A DNA stretch of 64,000 bases from Chitinophagaceae bacterium (lineage in GTDB: Bacteria; Bacteroidota; Bacteroidia; Chitinophagales; Chitinophagaceae): assembly GCA_016787065.1 (NCBI GenBank), contig JAEUVD010000044.1:1-64000 (forward strand), given 5' to 3'. This document shows positions 41,469 through 50,801 of this stretch, piece after piece. The notes beneath the pieces are model-generated. The model was not told the DNA's origin and made no database searches. It was given only the letters and a program-made list of their open reading frames with translations. The position numbers and the translations under genes were made by a program. Position 1 is the first letter of the stretch. Each line of letters begins with the position of its first letter.

Positions 41469-42631
41469 ATCTAAAGAAGTTGGCCATCGTGTTATCGCGT
41501 TTTCCGTATCCCTTAGAGAAAGGGGATAAGTTAAGGGCATATCATCAACTCAAATACCTTTCTAACTTTTTTTGTATCGAGTTATTTATTTTGGAAACGA
41601 ATGCTATAAGCGAAGACAATATTGCTCAAATTAGTCCTTTTTGTAAACAGCTTCATATCTATCATCTTACTTCTTTCGATCGGATCCAAGGTGTTTGGAA
41701 CAGTGTACTTCATAACGAGCCTATTCAGGTGGGTTATTTTTATGCTGAGAAGGTATTTAACAGAATCAACGCCGATTTGGATGCCTTTCAACCAGATGTT
41801 ATCTACGCGCAGTTGTCAAGAACAACAAATTATGTTCGTCATCGTAAGGAGTATAAGGTGTGTGACTTCCAAGATGCCTTTTCTTTAAATTACCAACGAT
41901 TATCAAAATATAGTTGGATACCAAAGAAGTGGTTTTACTTACGCGAATCGGAATGTATGAAGCATTTTGAACAATTAATGATGAAGTGCTTTGATAACTG
42001 GACTATCATTTCTGAAATGGATCGACTCGCTATATCACCGCGTATTCATATTGTTTCGAATGGTGTGGATTCAACAAAATTTTCACCACAACAAACACAA
42101 AAGAAGTATGATGTGTTATTTATCGGAAATCTAACCTATGCACCCAATCAACAAGCTGTTCGTTTTTTAATTTCCACTATGTTACCTGCGCTGATTGCGT
42201 TAAAACCAGATATTCGTGTTGCCATTGCTGGTGCAAATATGTCGGTGGCAATTCAAAACAAACAATCGAAGAATTTAATATGCTTAGGTTGGGTTGATGA
42301 TATTGTGGCTCTTTACAATGAAGCATCCGTTTTTGTTGCTCCTTTATTTAGTGGCGCTGGCTTGCAAAACAAAGTGTTAGAAGCCATGAGTTGCGAAGTA
42401 CCTGTAGTTTGTACCACCGTGGTGAATGCGAGTTTACAGGCAACGAATAAAGAAGTTTTAATTGCTAATAACGCTCAAGAATTTGCGGAAAAGGTATTGG
42501 AATTATTATCGGATAAGGAGGAGTATATTCGAATGACAAAGCTTTCAAGGAATTTCATTTTAAAGCATTATCAATGGCAAAGCGAGAACGAAAAACTAAA
42601 ACAGATTCTTTCAGGTGTCAATCAACTTTAA
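41465..42631 (+). CDS. Glycosyltransferase related to its upstream neighbour
   Basis: 388 residues. N-terminal LAIVLSRFPYPLEKGDKLRA and C-terminal YDVLFIGNLTYAPNQQAVRF, ASVFVAPLFSGAGLQNKVLEAMSCEVPVV resemble the exopolysaccharide glycosyltransferases of the TIGR03087 type. Its ATG overlaps the upstream stop by four bases. Similar layout to the 399-residue neighbour suggests an old duplication. Confidence 0.88.
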   Translation: MNLKKLAIVLSRFPYPLEKGDKLRAYHQLKYLSNFFCIELFILETNAISEDNIAQISPFCKQLHIYHLTSFDRIQGVWNSVLHNEPIQVGYFYAEKVFNRINADLDAFQPDVIYAQLSRTTNYVRHRKEYKVCDFQDAFSLNYQRLSKYSWIPKKWFYLRESECMKHFEQLMMKCFDNWTIISEMDRLAISPRIHIVSNGVDSTKFSPQQTQKKYDVLFIGNLTYAPNQQAVRFLISTMLPALIALKPDIRVAIAGANMSVAIQNKQSKNLICLGWVDDIVALYNEASVFVAPLFSGAGLQNKVLEAMSCEVPVVCTTVVNASLQATNKEVLIANNAQEFAEKVLELLSDKEEYIRMTKLSRNFILKHYQWQSENEKLKQILSGVNQL

Positions 42632-42708
42632 ACACGCTATATTCTCTCCATGTTCTTAGATATTTTATAGCTGATGTTATGTCTTTCCAACCATAAACAA
42701 CTTTCTAA

Positions 42709-43161
42709 TTATTTTTTTCCGGAGAAAAGCAACAGTATTTCGGTGCTGTCATTGATTGAGTATATGGTTTTAGAAAAAGTTGCCTTTAAACTATCACCTT
42801 GGAAAATGAAGGTATGGTTTGTATTACTGTCGTACGAATAGTTATAGCTATTCATGGCATTTATATAGAAAGAATAATAGTTCAAAGGAGAAGCACATAG
42901 ATGATTTTGAACACTCAATTCAAGATCTATTTTTTGAATCCCGGGATCATTCGTGAGGGTTATTGCATCTTGATAGAGACTATCCCAAATTTCAGAATGC
43001 AAGCCACTGCTATCATAATACCAATGTTTGTACATCGCTTTGGTATTTCCATAGTAATGGGTATAATTTCCATGCCCTTCATTCTCTTGTTTAGTACAAG
43101 AAAGCAATCCGACTGCAATACAAAGGCATAGAACAAATCGATTTCGTAGTAGGTTTTTCAT
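42709..43161 (-). CDS. Hypothetical lipoprotein
   Basis: 150 residues with lipoprotein signal (LCLCIAVGLLSCTKQ). The mature part is rich in Tyr, Asn and Ser with predicted strands (NHTFIFQGDSLKATFS, DSTEILLLFSGKK). No family recognised. It stands alone, converging on the glycosyltransferase gene. Confidence 0.65.
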   Translation of the reverse strand: MKNLLRNRFVLCLCIAVGLLSCTKQENEGHGNYTHYYGNTKAMYKHWYYDSSGLHSEIWDSLYQDAITLTNDPGIQKIDLELSVQNHLCASPLNYYSFYINAMNSYNYSYDSNTNHTFIFQGDSLKATFSKTIYSINDSTEILLLFSGKK

Positions 43162-43248
43162 GCCTGCGAAGGTAGCAGAAATGTTAACCGACGAAAATTT
43201 ATTTCTATAATATCTTGTTTTTTTATAAACTCATTTTATCTTCATTTG

Positions 43249-43962
43249 ATGGAATCAGTGGCTTCTATTATGGATGAACTCAAACGAATGGGTTCCGCGC
43301 AAACGATTAAAACATTCGCGAATCATGGTGCCCCCATAGATTCAATGTTCGGTGTTAAAGTTGGTGATCTAAAAACCATCGTTAAACGAGTTAAAAAAAA
43401 TTATGAACTAGCCAAAGGCCTTTACGATACGGGAAATAGTGATGCCATGTATTTGGCTGGTTTGATAGGCGATGAAACTAAAATGACCAAAGCCGATTTG
43501 AATAAATGGGCTAAAAATTCAACCTGGCAAATGATTAGTGAGTATGCAGTACCTTTTGTAGCTGCTGAGAATAAATATGGTTGGGAGTTGGCGTTGGAAT
43601 GGATACAATCGGATAAAGAAAACATAGCCTCTTGTGGATGGAGTACCTTATCGCTTCTAGTGGCTACGGTTCCGGACGATCAATTAGATATTAAAACCAT
43701 TATGACGCTGGTTAAAGGTCTTCCAAAGAAAATTCATACGGCACCTAATCGCGTGCGATACACGATGAATGGCTTTGTAATTAGCGTTGGATGTTATATC
43801 GATGGATGTTACAACCTTGCCCTGGATACAGCAGATAAGATTGGAAAGGTTGAAGTTTTTATGGGTAAAACGGCCTGTAAAGTACCGGAAATAAAAACGT
43901 ATTTGAAGAAGATTGAAACGATGGGTAAATTAGGACAAAAGCGTAAAAATGCCCGTTGTTAA
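43249..43962 (+). CDS. DNA alkylation repair protein (AlkD-like)
   Basis: 237 residues from the ATG at 43249 (the in-frame TTG just before it is not preferred). The sequence shows the HEAT-like repeats of AlkC/AlkD DNA glycosylases (FGVKVGDLKTIVKRVKKNYE; WAKNSTWQMISEYAVPFVAA; ENIASCGWSTLSLLVATVPD). The Trp-Gln and Asp/Glu-rich helices are in the usual order. It removes alkylated bases such as 3- or 7-alkylpurines. Single gene unit with no partner. Confidence 0.85.
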   Translation: MESVASIMDELKRMGSAQTIKTFANHGAPIDSMFGVKVGDLKTIVKRVKKNYELAKGLYDTGNSDAMYLAGLIGDETKMTKADLNKWAKNSTWQMISEYAVPFVAAENKYGWELALEWIQSDKENIASCGWSTLSLLVATVPDDQLDIKTIMTLVKGLPKKIHTAPNRVRYTMNGFVISVGCYIDGCYNLALDTADKIGKVEVFMGKTACKVPEIKTYLKKIETMGKLGQKRKNARC

Positions 43963-44013
43963 TGGTTGTGAGCTTTGTGCAAAAGAAAACTTGTAGTCTA
44001 TTTCCTTTTATCC

Positions 44014-44021
44014 TTATTTTG
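44014..44021 (+). promoter_or_regulatory. Promoter -7 box before scpA
   Basis: TTATTTTG ends five bases before the scpA ATG, with TTG about 20 bases upstream. A nearly leaderless start is implied. Confidence 0.35.
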
Positions 44022-44026
44022 CCATC

Positions 44027-44809
44027 ATGTCGGTAAACACGCCCTCTTACAGTATTAAACTCGAGCATTTTGAAGGTCCTTTCGACTTGCTTTTATTTTT
44101 TATCGAACGCGATGAACTTGATATTTACAATATTCCGATTTATAAAATAACAACCGACTTCTTGCATTATATTAAGGAATTGGAAGAATTAAATATTGAA
44201 TTAGCATCCGAATTCATACTCTTCGCTTCTACTTTAATGCGGATAAAAGCTAAAATGCTCATACCTCGAAAAGAAGTCGATGAATTTGGTAATGAAATTG
44301 ATCCGCGCAAAGAACTTGTAGATAAAATATTAGAGTATAAGCGATTCAAAGAAGCTTCTGAAACGATGAAGGTAATGGAAGCGGAACGCATTCTTCAGGA
44401 GAAACGTGGGAATCTCATGAAAGAACTTTCGCAAATTGGAGAAACCATGAGCGAGGGAACAGAAATACAATCTGTAACTATTTTCAAACTTTTTCAGAAT
44501 TATGAAAAAGTAATGAAACGCCTCAAAGACCGTTTGGTAAAACCACAGCACGTTGTTGTAAAATATAATTATAGCATGGAAGGCCAGCGTGAGTATTTAA
44601 TGGGTTGGGCTTCGCAAGAAAAGAAAATTGCCTTCGAACGTATTTTTGAAGCTTGTGAAACGCGTATTCACGCCATTTTCAATTTTCTTGCTTTACTCGA
44701 ACTCACACAGCAGAAATATTTAGTGTTATTGGTGGGTGAAGGGCGAAATAATTTTATTCTGGAATGGAATGAAAATAGAGAAGAAGAGATACCGTCGCTT
44801 TTTAATTAA
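44027..44809 (+). CDS. scpA: Segregation and condensation protein A
   Basis: 260 residues. The kleisin subunit of the SMC-ScpA-ScpB condensin. N-terminal LEHFEGPFDLLLFFIERDEL and DIYNIPIYKITTDFLHYIKE are the family signature; ASEFILFASTLMRIKAKMLI near 60-80 follows. The C-terminal winged helix is present (RVHAIFNFLALLELTQQKYL-like segment near 228). The next gene, folC, starts five bases after the stop. No scpB is seen beside it. Confidence 0.92.
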   Translation: MSVNTPSYSIKLEHFEGPFDLLLFFIERDELDIYNIPIYKITTDFLHYIKELEELNIELASEFILFASTLMRIKAKMLIPRKEVDEFGNEIDPRKELVDKILEYKRFKEASETMKVMEAERILQEKRGNLMKELSQIGETMSEGTEIQSVTIFKLFQNYEKVMKRLKDRLVKPQHVVVKYNYSMEGQREYLMGWASQEKKIAFERIFEACETRIHAIFNFLALLELTQQKYLVLLVGEGRNNFILEWNENREEEIPSLFN

Positions 44810-44814
44810 TTATC

Positions 44815-46164
44815 ATGACTGATTCTGTTGATATTCGTTATCAGCAATGCTTGAATGCACTGTATCAGAAGCTACCCATGTTTACGCGTATAGGGGCCGC
44901 CGCGTATAAACCCGACTTAGGAAATATTACTTCCTTATGCGCTTTGTTAGATAACCCGCATCATAAATTTAAAACTATCCATGTTGCCGGCACCAACGGA
45001 AAGGGTAGTGTGAGCCATTTATTGGCAGCCATTTTACAAGCTGCAGGTTACAAGACCGGTTTGTACACGAGTCCGCATATTCATGATTTTAGGGAGCGAA
45101 TCAAACTAAATGGACATGAGGTAAGTAAAGAATATGTGCTGCAGTTTTGGGAGAAGCATGAGAAATCGTTTGAAGAAATTCAACCTTCGTTTTTTGAAAT
45201 AACGGTAGCTATGGCTTTCGATTTTTTTGCGTTTGAAAAAGTAGACATAGCCATTATTGAAGTAGGTTTAGGAGGTTTGTTAGATAGTACGAATATCATT
45301 ACACCGGAAGTATCGGTAATAACCAATATCAGTTTGGATCATACCGATTTATTGGGGAAAACGATGGAGGAAATTGCACGACAAAAAGGCGGTATCATTA
45401 AGCATCAAATTCCGGTTGTTATTGGAGAAACTCAAAGCGAAACGGATCGAATCTTTTTAGCTACCGCGATTGCCAAACAAAGTCCGATTTCATTTGCCGA
45501 TCAACAACTGGAACTTGTGAATATGCAGTTTGAATCGGGCGTTTGGCGTGGCAAAGCAGTCTACCTGTCAACAGGGAAATTAGTAGATCTGCAAATTGGC
45601 TTGTCGGGAAATTATCAACTCAAGAATATTAAAACGGTTCTGCAAGTAATAAGTGTATTACAGCAAAAGCAATTTTCAATTTCCGACATAGCAATTCAAG
45701 TAGGTATTCGCGATGTAAAAAAGCTTACAGGTTTCTTCGGACGTTTTGATATAATTCATTCAAAGCCATTTATTATTTTGGATGTTTCGCATAACGAAGC
45801 CGGTATAATGGAGTTAATGAAACAAGTAAAATCACTCGCTTTTAAAAACCTACACATCGTAACAGGGATGGTTAAAGATAAAGATGTACATAAGGCACTT
45901 AGTTTATATCCTAAAGAGGCGAATTATTACTTTACACAAGCAGCTATTCCAAGAGCTTTACCGCATCATGAATTATACGAATTAGCCAGAGATCATCAAC
46001 TTGTTGGACAATCTTTTTCGGAGGTAAATAACGCTTGTAATGCAGCGTTTAGAAATGCCAATTTGGAGGATGCAGTGCTTGTTACAGGAAGTTTTTTCAT
46101 TATTAGCGAAGCATGGAATTATTTTGACAAAACCTTACATTCAGATTACCATCAGAATATTTAG
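44815..46164 (+). CDS. folC: Bifunctional folylpolyglutamate/dihydrofolate synthase
   Basis: 449 residues. Adds L-glutamate to dihydropteroate and extends folate polyglutamate tails with ATP. Visible: TIHVAGTNGKGSVSHLLAAI (P-loop, residues 54-73), KTGLYTSPHIHDFRERIKLN, IIEVGLGGLLDSTNII and ITNISLDHTDLLGKT, then DVSHNEAG in the C-terminal domain. All core motifs are intact. Probably co-transcribed with scpA. Confidence 0.95.
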   Translation: MTDSVDIRYQQCLNALYQKLPMFTRIGAAAYKPDLGNITSLCALLDNPHHKFKTIHVAGTNGKGSVSHLLAAILQAAGYKTGLYTSPHIHDFRERIKLNGHEVSKEYVLQFWEKHEKSFEEIQPSFFEITVAMAFDFFAFEKVDIAIIEVGLGGLLDSTNIITPEVSVITNISLDHTDLLGKTMEEIARQKGGIIKHQIPVVIGETQSETDRIFLATAIAKQSPISFADQQLELVNMQFESGVWRGKAVYLSTGKLVDLQIGLSGNYQLKNIKTVLQVISVLQQKQFSISDIAIQVGIRDVKKLTGFFGRFDIIHSKPFIILDVSHNEAGIMELMKQVKSLAFKNLHIVTGMVKDKDVHKALSLYPKEANYYFTQAAIPRALPHHELYELARDHQLVGQSFSEVNNACNAAFRNANLEDAVLVTGSFFIISEAWNYFDKTLHSDYHQNI

Positions 46165-46223
46165 CAACATTATTCGTTGGAAGAAACAAGTTCTACGAAA
46201 TGATATGCTTCCTTTTATTCTCT

Positions 46224-49202
46224 TTATTTTACTTCAAATTCATCTATAAAAATAAATGTTGGAAATCCTCTTCCTTCATGCCATTGAGGCATAGGGCCAA
46301 AATTGGCAGCACTTAACTTAATAAATTTATACTTGTTGTTACCTTCTACATCCGAACTGAATTTGGATATTGTAACATCTAAATTATGATTCGATTTGTT
46401 AGTTGGTATGGTTTTAATTAGCTCCCATTGTGTTGAATCAGTACTACCATAAAAACTAACCGACTTAGGATAGAATATCCAGGCATTTTGGTCTTCAAGA
46501 AAATTGGCAGCAACATAGCTCACTTTCTTAGCCTCTTTGAATGCCATAATCACTTCAATATCTTGTCCTTGATACCCTTGCCAATCACCGGCACGCCAAT
46601 TTATACGACCATAAATACCATCCATCAATCCGGAAGCACCATTTGCATGATACGATTTATTATACTCATTTTTGAGAATAATCATTCTATCTGAAGGCAG
46701 TTTGGTAAAGGTTGCGTATTGTTTCGGCGATTCTTCACGTTTACTATTTTTAGCATAGAATGTGATGTTAGTATTTTCTGAGATGATAAAAGGAGCATCA
46801 TATTTTTTAAACGATTCATCGTTTAATGAAAAATAAATGGCATCTGTTTTATGTTTTGTTTGTAAGGTTATCTGCTGTTGTTTATCAAATATTCTTTTCG
46901 CTTTTACGATGTATGGATTCACTACTATTTCAGGACTGATAATACTAACATTGTTACCTGATTTACTTTCTTCCGGACTGCTATTACGTGAAGGAAACTG
47001 CACACTGTAATAAGATAACCACGTGTTTTTATCATCACTCAACGTGGAACTATTGGCGCTCGTTGTTGAAATAATGGAAGCATCTCTAAAAAGTACTTTC
47101 TTAAATCGCTCACGATCTACAACAACAAATTCCTTTTCTCCCGGACAGAATGAATATAAACCCATGGCGTTTAATACATACCATGCACTCATTTGTCCGC
47201 AATCTTCATTGCCAATTAAACCATCCGGTTGGTTCTTGTAAAACTCTTTCATAATTTTTTGAGAAAGCTTTAATGCTTTTTCATGTTTACCAATGAGGTT
47301 GTAGAAATAAATGATATGATGACTTGGTTCGTTACCGTGTGCATACTGTCCGATAAGTCCTGTTATATCCGCTTGTTCTCGACCTTCAGTTTTCGATTTG
47401 GCAGAAAATAGATTGTCCAACGATTTTTCAAATTTAGTATTTCCACCGGCATATTGAATGAGTGTTTTAACATCATGCGGAACATAAAACGAATATTGCC
47501 AGGAGTTAGCTTCGGTGTAATTATTATCTACGGTGTACGGCGAAAATGGTTCATACAAACTACCATTTTTTCGTGCGCGCATAAAACCGGTGGTTGGATC
47601 GTACACATTTTTCCAATATTGACTTCGCTTCATGTAGTATTGATAATCTTTCGTTTTCCCTAATGCCTGGGCCATTTGCGCTATACACCAATCATTATAA
47701 GCATATTCCAATGTTTTACTTACGCTTTCATGCGAATCATCCGTTCTTACCAATCCGAATCGATTATAACTTTCTAAAGCTTCCGCATCCGCACTGGGTT
47801 TATTTCGATCATGTTTCAATAGCAACTTGCCGTTTATCATGTCGTAATCTTGTTCGTTCGTTGCAATTGATTTCATGGCTTCAAACGCCTTTTCTGCATC
47901 AAAACCACGAATTCCTTTGTTGTATGCATCCCAAATTACACTTACAACATGATAGCCAATCATACAGTTTGTTTCGTTACTACTAAGCTCCCAAATAGGA
48001 AGCCGTCCTCCTTCTTCATATTGTTGTATAAAGGTTCGTATAAAATCATTGGTTCGTTGTTTGTCGATAATGGTTAAGAGTGGATGTAAACCTCGATAGG
48101 TATCCCATAAACTAAATACAGAGTAATAATTAAATGCACCACCCGTGCTATGAATTTTATCATCACGTCCACGATACCTTCCATCAACATCAGAAGCTAA
48201 AGACGGGTGTATCATGGTATGATAGAGTGCCGTATAAAAAATTGTTTTTTGATCGTTGGTTTTATTTACCTGACTGGCATTGGCAGGTTTAAAAAGAGGA
48301 TCATTAAAGCTAATTTTAGAAAGTTCCTCTTGCCACTGATTCTCGCAAGAAGTAACATAAGCCTTAAAATCATCATGATACATTTCCTGTTGTAAATTCT
48401 CATGCGCACCTTCGGCATCCACATTACTGATGGCACATTTCACAAGCAACTCTTCGTTGTTCGATTCAAACGCCAGTTGCACATGGCGCGCCTTTTCTAG
48501 CACATTAACCGCCGTTAAACTTCTAGATGCTTCTACATCATAAACGATATTCATGATTCGCTTTGAAAATCGAATTTCAAAATATACACGTTGATTTAAT
48601 GCCCATGCTTTTGAGAATCGATAGCCCCGAATAGTATAATCATCTAGTTGTTCAATTTTTGTGTCGAGTACTTCATCGCGATGTTGCAAATCAAGAACAA
48701 CATATTGGTCTGAATGGTCAGGATATGTGTACCGATGTACACCGCCATGTAAGGTAGCCGTTAACGCTACATGCACTTTCGGATCATTCAAGTAAACCTC
48801 ATAATAACCAGCATGTGCTTTTTCTTTTTTATGAGAAAAACGAGACGCATATTGATACTTGTTTAATTCCATTTCTTTGGTAACCGGCATTAACAAAATG
48901 TCTCCATAATCACTGCAACCGGTACCGCTTAAATGGGTATGACTAAATCCGTAAATCACTGAATCGGAATAATGATAACCACCACAGCCGTCCCATCCAG
49001 ATAAACGCGTGTCTGGACTTAACTGACAAGCTCCGAAAGGCATTGTTGGCCCAGGGAAGGTATGACCGTGCCCACCGGTTCCAATGAATGGATTCACACT
49101 CAAGGGTAAGTTGCCATATTGAACGCGTAAATCGGGTTTGATGCGTATCGCTTTTGCATTGAAGTGGAGTAAACAAAATAGGAAAAACAGGAATTGCTTC
49201 AT
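46224..49202 (-). CDS. GH92 alpha-mannosidase with extra C-terminal domain
   Basis: 992 residues, longer than the usual 750. A signal peptide is followed by the GH92 signature (VNPFIGTGGHGHTFPGPTMP ... YGFSHTHLSGTGCSDYGDIL) and, near 660-690, GNEDCGQMSAWYVLNAMGLY, the conserved catalytic region. The last 200 residues (from about 790) form a galactose-binding/F5-8-like beta-sandwich (NKSYHANGASGLMDGIYGRI, GDWQGYQGQDIEVIMAFKEA). It removes alpha-linked mannose, probably from glycoproteins or yeast-like glycans. It converges on folC. No sugar transporter is nearby. Confidence 0.9.
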   Translation of the reverse strand: MKQFLFFLFCLLHFNAKAIRIKPDLRVQYGNLPLSVNPFIGTGGHGHTFPGPTMPFGACQLSPDTRLSGWDGCGGYHYSDSVIYGFSHTHLSGTGCSDYGDILLMPVTKEMELNKYQYASRFSHKKEKAHAGYYEVYLNDPKVHVALTATLHGGVHRYTYPDHSDQYVVLDLQHRDEVLDTKIEQLDDYTIRGYRFSKAWALNQRVYFEIRFSKRIMNIVYDVEASRSLTAVNVLEKARHVQLAFESNNEELLVKCAISNVDAEGAHENLQQEMYHDDFKAYVTSCENQWQEELSKISFNDPLFKPANASQVNKTNDQKTIFYTALYHTMIHPSLASDVDGRYRGRDDKIHSTGGAFNYYSVFSLWDTYRGLHPLLTIIDKQRTNDFIRTFIQQYEEGGRLPIWELSSNETNCMIGYHVVSVIWDAYNKGIRGFDAEKAFEAMKSIATNEQDYDMINGKLLLKHDRNKPSADAEALESYNRFGLVRTDDSHESVSKTLEYAYNDWCIAQMAQALGKTKDYQYYMKRSQYWKNVYDPTTGFMRARKNGSLYEPFSPYTVDNNYTEANSWQYSFYVPHDVKTLIQYAGGNTKFEKSLDNLFSAKSKTEGREQADITGLIGQYAHGNEPSHHIIYFYNLIGKHEKALKLSQKIMKEFYKNQPDGLIGNEDCGQMSAWYVLNAMGLYSFCPGEKEFVVVDRERFKKVLFRDASIISTTSANSSTLSDDKNTWLSYYSVQFPSRNSSPEESKSGNNVSIISPEIVVNPYIVKAKRIFDKQQQITLQTKHKTDAIYFSLNDESFKKYDAPFIISENTNITFYAKNSKREESPKQYATFTKLPSDRMIILKNEYNKSYHANGASGLMDGIYGRINWRAGDWQGYQGQDIEVIMAFKEAKKVSYVAANFLEDQNAWIFYPKSVSFYGSTDSTQWELIKTIPTNKSNHNLDVTISKFSSDVEGNNKYKFIKLSAANFGPMPQWHEGRGFPTFIFIDEFEVK

Positions 49203-49337
49203 TTGGTAAATTTAGAAGATAGAACTTGAAATTGTACCATATTGAACTTCTTTTTAAATTGAAGTTCAGTCTGTCTGTTTGAAAACTGGCATTCGTAGTT
49301 TTGATGTAGGTTTACAAAACAATCTTACTTATTCGTA

Positions 49338-49781
49338 ATGACTTTTCATGAGAGCATCCAAAAACTAAAGGAAATTATTTTATTCCTTCCCGAAAAATTA
49401 ACGTTAATTTCTTTAGACGAATTTTCATTTAGAAAAACACATTCAGCTTGGAGTAAGAAGGAGATACTTGGTCATTTAGTAGATAGTGCTCATTATAATC
49501 ATGAACGTTTTATACAAGCTCAATTCATAGCTAAACCCTATATTTCATATAACCAGAATGCCTGTGTTCAATATAATTTTTATCAATCTTGTAATTTAGA
49601 AAATCTTATACTGTTATGGTTGAGTTATAATCGGCATTTGCTGCATATTATGGATACTATAGATGATGCGATTTTAAGGCTTCCTATTCAAATGGAAGAA
49701 CATGTTATCTTGACCTTCGAAGAAACATTTATTTCCTATGTGCAACATGTAGAGCATCATGTAAATCAAATTTTAAATTAA
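49338..49781 (+). CDS. DinB/YfiT-like protein
   Basis: 147 residues forming a four-helix bundle with the DinB pattern: WSKKEILGHLVDSAHYNHER (first metal His near 48) and YVQHVEHHVNQIL near the C-terminus with the other His residues. Many such proteins bind a metal and act as thiol-dependent transferases; the true reaction is unknown here. Followed after six bases by a hypothetical gene, probably one unit. Confidence 0.75.
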   Translation: MTFHESIQKLKEIILFLPEKLTLISLDEFSFRKTHSAWSKKEILGHLVDSAHYNHERFIQAQFIAKPYISYNQNACVQYNFYQSCNLENLILLWLSYNRHLLHIMDTIDDAILRLPIQMEEHVILTFEETFISYVQHVEHHVNQILN

Positions 49782-49787
49782 ATAAAA

Positions 49788-50786
49788 ATGCGATTCAGAT
49801 TCTTGGCGATAGCCTTAGGTTTTTTTCTTTTAATGCCATTAACTTTTCTGGCAAATTCAAGATCGTACATTTTATATCATCAAACAAAATGTAGAATAAC
49901 GCAAGATATTTTAGATTCGAATTTCAAGGCCGCGCTGTTAAGATTTGATAGCATGCATCATGATTATAGTTTTATTTTTTCTAATGATTGCATTATGGCG
50001 CTTCAAACGGCACTTGTTGCTAACGATTCAACAAGGTCGGTCATGTGGTTAACGAAATGCTTTACACAAGGTGTTCCTGAATGGATTTTACAAACCAATG
50101 GCATTACCAGAATTGTATTTGAATCAACTTTTTATAATTCGGTACTTCAATCTAAAGATTCCTTGCGGACGATTTATGCAAACAAATTGAACTACGGTGT
50201 TCGTAGAAAAATGGAAAAAATGTTTCGTCGAGACCAATGGATTACACATCATTTGAATGATGCTCATGTTGTTTCACTCCCTTTTTACTATATTCTATGG
50301 CTTCGAAATAATCGAATTGAAAAACATCAAATTATGAAAATTTGTAAGCGATATAGTTTCCCTGGAGAGCAGTTAATTGGCATCATGCGATATTATGAGG
50401 ATTCAACAATATCAGCTTCTCAAATACGAAGTATAGGACCAGGTATAACCAATAATATGGCAATGATCATGTTACTTCATTTTTATACTACGCAGAGGAA
50501 AAGTGAAAACAAGGTACTTTTTAAAGCTCTCGAAAATGGTTATTTAACGCCTTATCAATACGGATCAATTCAGGATTTTATGAGTAAGTGGAAACATAAC
50601 CCGTATGGCCGATTTTATTATTATAATGTTTGGCATAACGATCCGGATTCAACTTCCAATTCAGCCATAGACCAACGAAGATTAGCTATCGGTTTGCCTT
50701 CTTTAGCGTTGAAAGAAAAATTAGATCAACTAAATAGAGCTAATCGAAAAAATAAAAAACTGAATAATGTAATTCTACTAAATTAA
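49788..50786 (+). CDS. Hypothetical secreted protein
   Basis: 332 residues with an N-terminal signal-like segment (FLAIALGFFLLMPLTFLANS). The mature part is helical and aromatic-rich (SVMWLTKCFTQGVPEWILQT; FMSKWKHNPYGRFYYYNVWH), without a recognised domain. It begins six bases after the DinB-like gene and ends 15 bases from the convergent OmpA-family gene. Unknown role. Confidence 0.65.
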   Translation: MRFRFLAIALGFFLLMPLTFLANSRSYILYHQTKCRITQDILDSNFKAALLRFDSMHHDYSFIFSNDCIMALQTALVANDSTRSVMWLTKCFTQGVPEWILQTNGITRIVFESTFYNSVLQSKDSLRTIYANKLNYGVRRKMEKMFRRDQWITHHLNDAHVVSLPFYYILWLRNNRIEKHQIMKICKRYSFPGEQLIGIMRYYEDSTISASQIRSIGPGITNNMAMIMLLHFYTTQRKSENKVLFKALENGYLTPYQYGSIQDFMSKWKHNPYGRFYYYNVWHNDPDSTSNSAIDQRRLAIGLPSLALKEKLDQLNRANRKNKKLNNVILLN

Positions 50787-50801
50787 TTGCTCCTTTAGTA
50801 T

